Part shown: in pieces, positions 5,319 to 5,365 of the stretch
Position numbering within the stretch: the stretch's first letter is position 1
How the letters are laid out: the number at the start of each line of letters is the position of its first letter
Source of the DNA: Sulfurovum sp.
GTDB taxonomy: Bacteria; Campylobacterota; Campylobacteria; Campylobacterales; Sulfurovaceae
Assembly (NCBI GenBank): GCA_015490315.1
Contig: WFYB01000140.1
Location: 1-5,365 of the forward strand
Direction: 5' to 3'
Length of the DNA: 5,365 nucleotides
Notes under the pieces: generated by a model
Told to the model about the DNA's origin: nothing
Databases searched by the model: none
What the model saw: the letters and a program-made list of their open reading frames with translations, nothing else
Made by a program: the position numbers and the translations under genes

Positions 5319-5365
5319 CGAGTTTTGGGTTTGCTCTCGCTTTTTACACGCTGCCGCATCGATAC
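5313..5365 (-). pseudogene. Inverted copy of the lysS 3' end (partial, runs off the window)
   Basis: Read on the minus strand, these bases encode the same C-terminal IDAAACKKREQTQNSK as LysS and the same TAG stop at 5313-5315, with no differences. If real, a convergent reading frame entering from the right shares its C-terminal four-Cys-tail end with LysS, or is a fragment of duplicated lysS. If artefactual, it is simply lysS read back on itself. The part to the right of the window would decide; it does not stand as an independent gene on present evidence. Confidence 0.45.

Larger units (their letters stand above)
5134..5365. repeat. 232-bp palindrome spanning the lysS 3' end and the window end
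   Basis: Each base p from 5134 pairs with 10499 minus p, so the symmetry centre lies between 5249 and 5250. The outer arms 5134-5201 and 5298-5365 are perfect inverted copies (68 bp), covering 16 lysS codons, the TAG stop and 15 bases beyond it. The inner arms 5202-5247 and 5252-5297 match at 32 of 46 positions by Watson-Crick pairing, with 5 more G-U pairs in the plus-strand RNA. The repeat may continue beyond the window, because the match is still perfect at the last base. A fold-back joining artefact at a contig end, or a recent inverted duplication, are the two main explanations. Confidence 0.9.

Overview
The window looks like chromosomal DNA from a Campylobacterota (epsilonproteobacterial) species, most likely a Sulfurovum-type autotroph. 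This is inferred from the gene order gatC - (arsC-like) - pilT - cvpA - fur - lysS, which resembles the gatC-cvpA-fur-lysS block I recall from Campylobacter and relatives, from AT-rich promoters with a TATAAT -10 box and no clear -35 box, and from a Fur of the Campylobacter/Helicobacter type with two CxxC zinc motifs. No database search was possible, so the genus is a guess.

Left part (1-687): two minus-strand redox genes. The start of a rhodanese-domain protein (1-114) runs off the window edge. Upstream of it lies a complete ferredoxin:thioredoxin reductase catalytic-chain homologue (216-575) with the CPC / CPC / CHC cysteine set. The 101-base gap between them holds a perfect 7-bp inverted repeat and two TATAAT boxes. 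The 112-base gap 576-687 is a divergent promoter region.

Middle (688-5186): six tightly packed plus-strand genes. They encode GatC (tRNA-dependent amidotransferase subunit), a YffB/ArsC-like thioredoxin-fold protein, the PilT retraction ATPase, a CvpA-family membrane protein, the Fur regulator and class II lysyl-tRNA synthetase. Gaps are 9, 10, 63, -4 (ATGA overlap) and 38 bases, each start has a plausible Shine-Dalgarno, and no internal terminator was seen, so they probably form one operon mixing translation (gatC, lysS), metal regulation (fur) and surface functions (pilT, cvpA). LysS starts at TTG and carries an unusual C-terminal extension with four cysteines.

Right end (5134-5365): the most unusual part. 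The last 232 bases form one palindrome centred between 5249 and 5250. Its outer 68 bp per arm are perfect and include the 3' end of lysS, so the final bases of the window repeat the lysS tail on the opposite strand. The inner arms are imperfect, and five of their mismatches are G-U compatible only in the plus-strand RNA. This is either a real hairpin element plus a recent inverted duplication, or a fold-back assembly/amplification artefact. I see no clear candidate for a wholly new multi-gene system; the palindrome and the LysS extension are the two items most worth checking.
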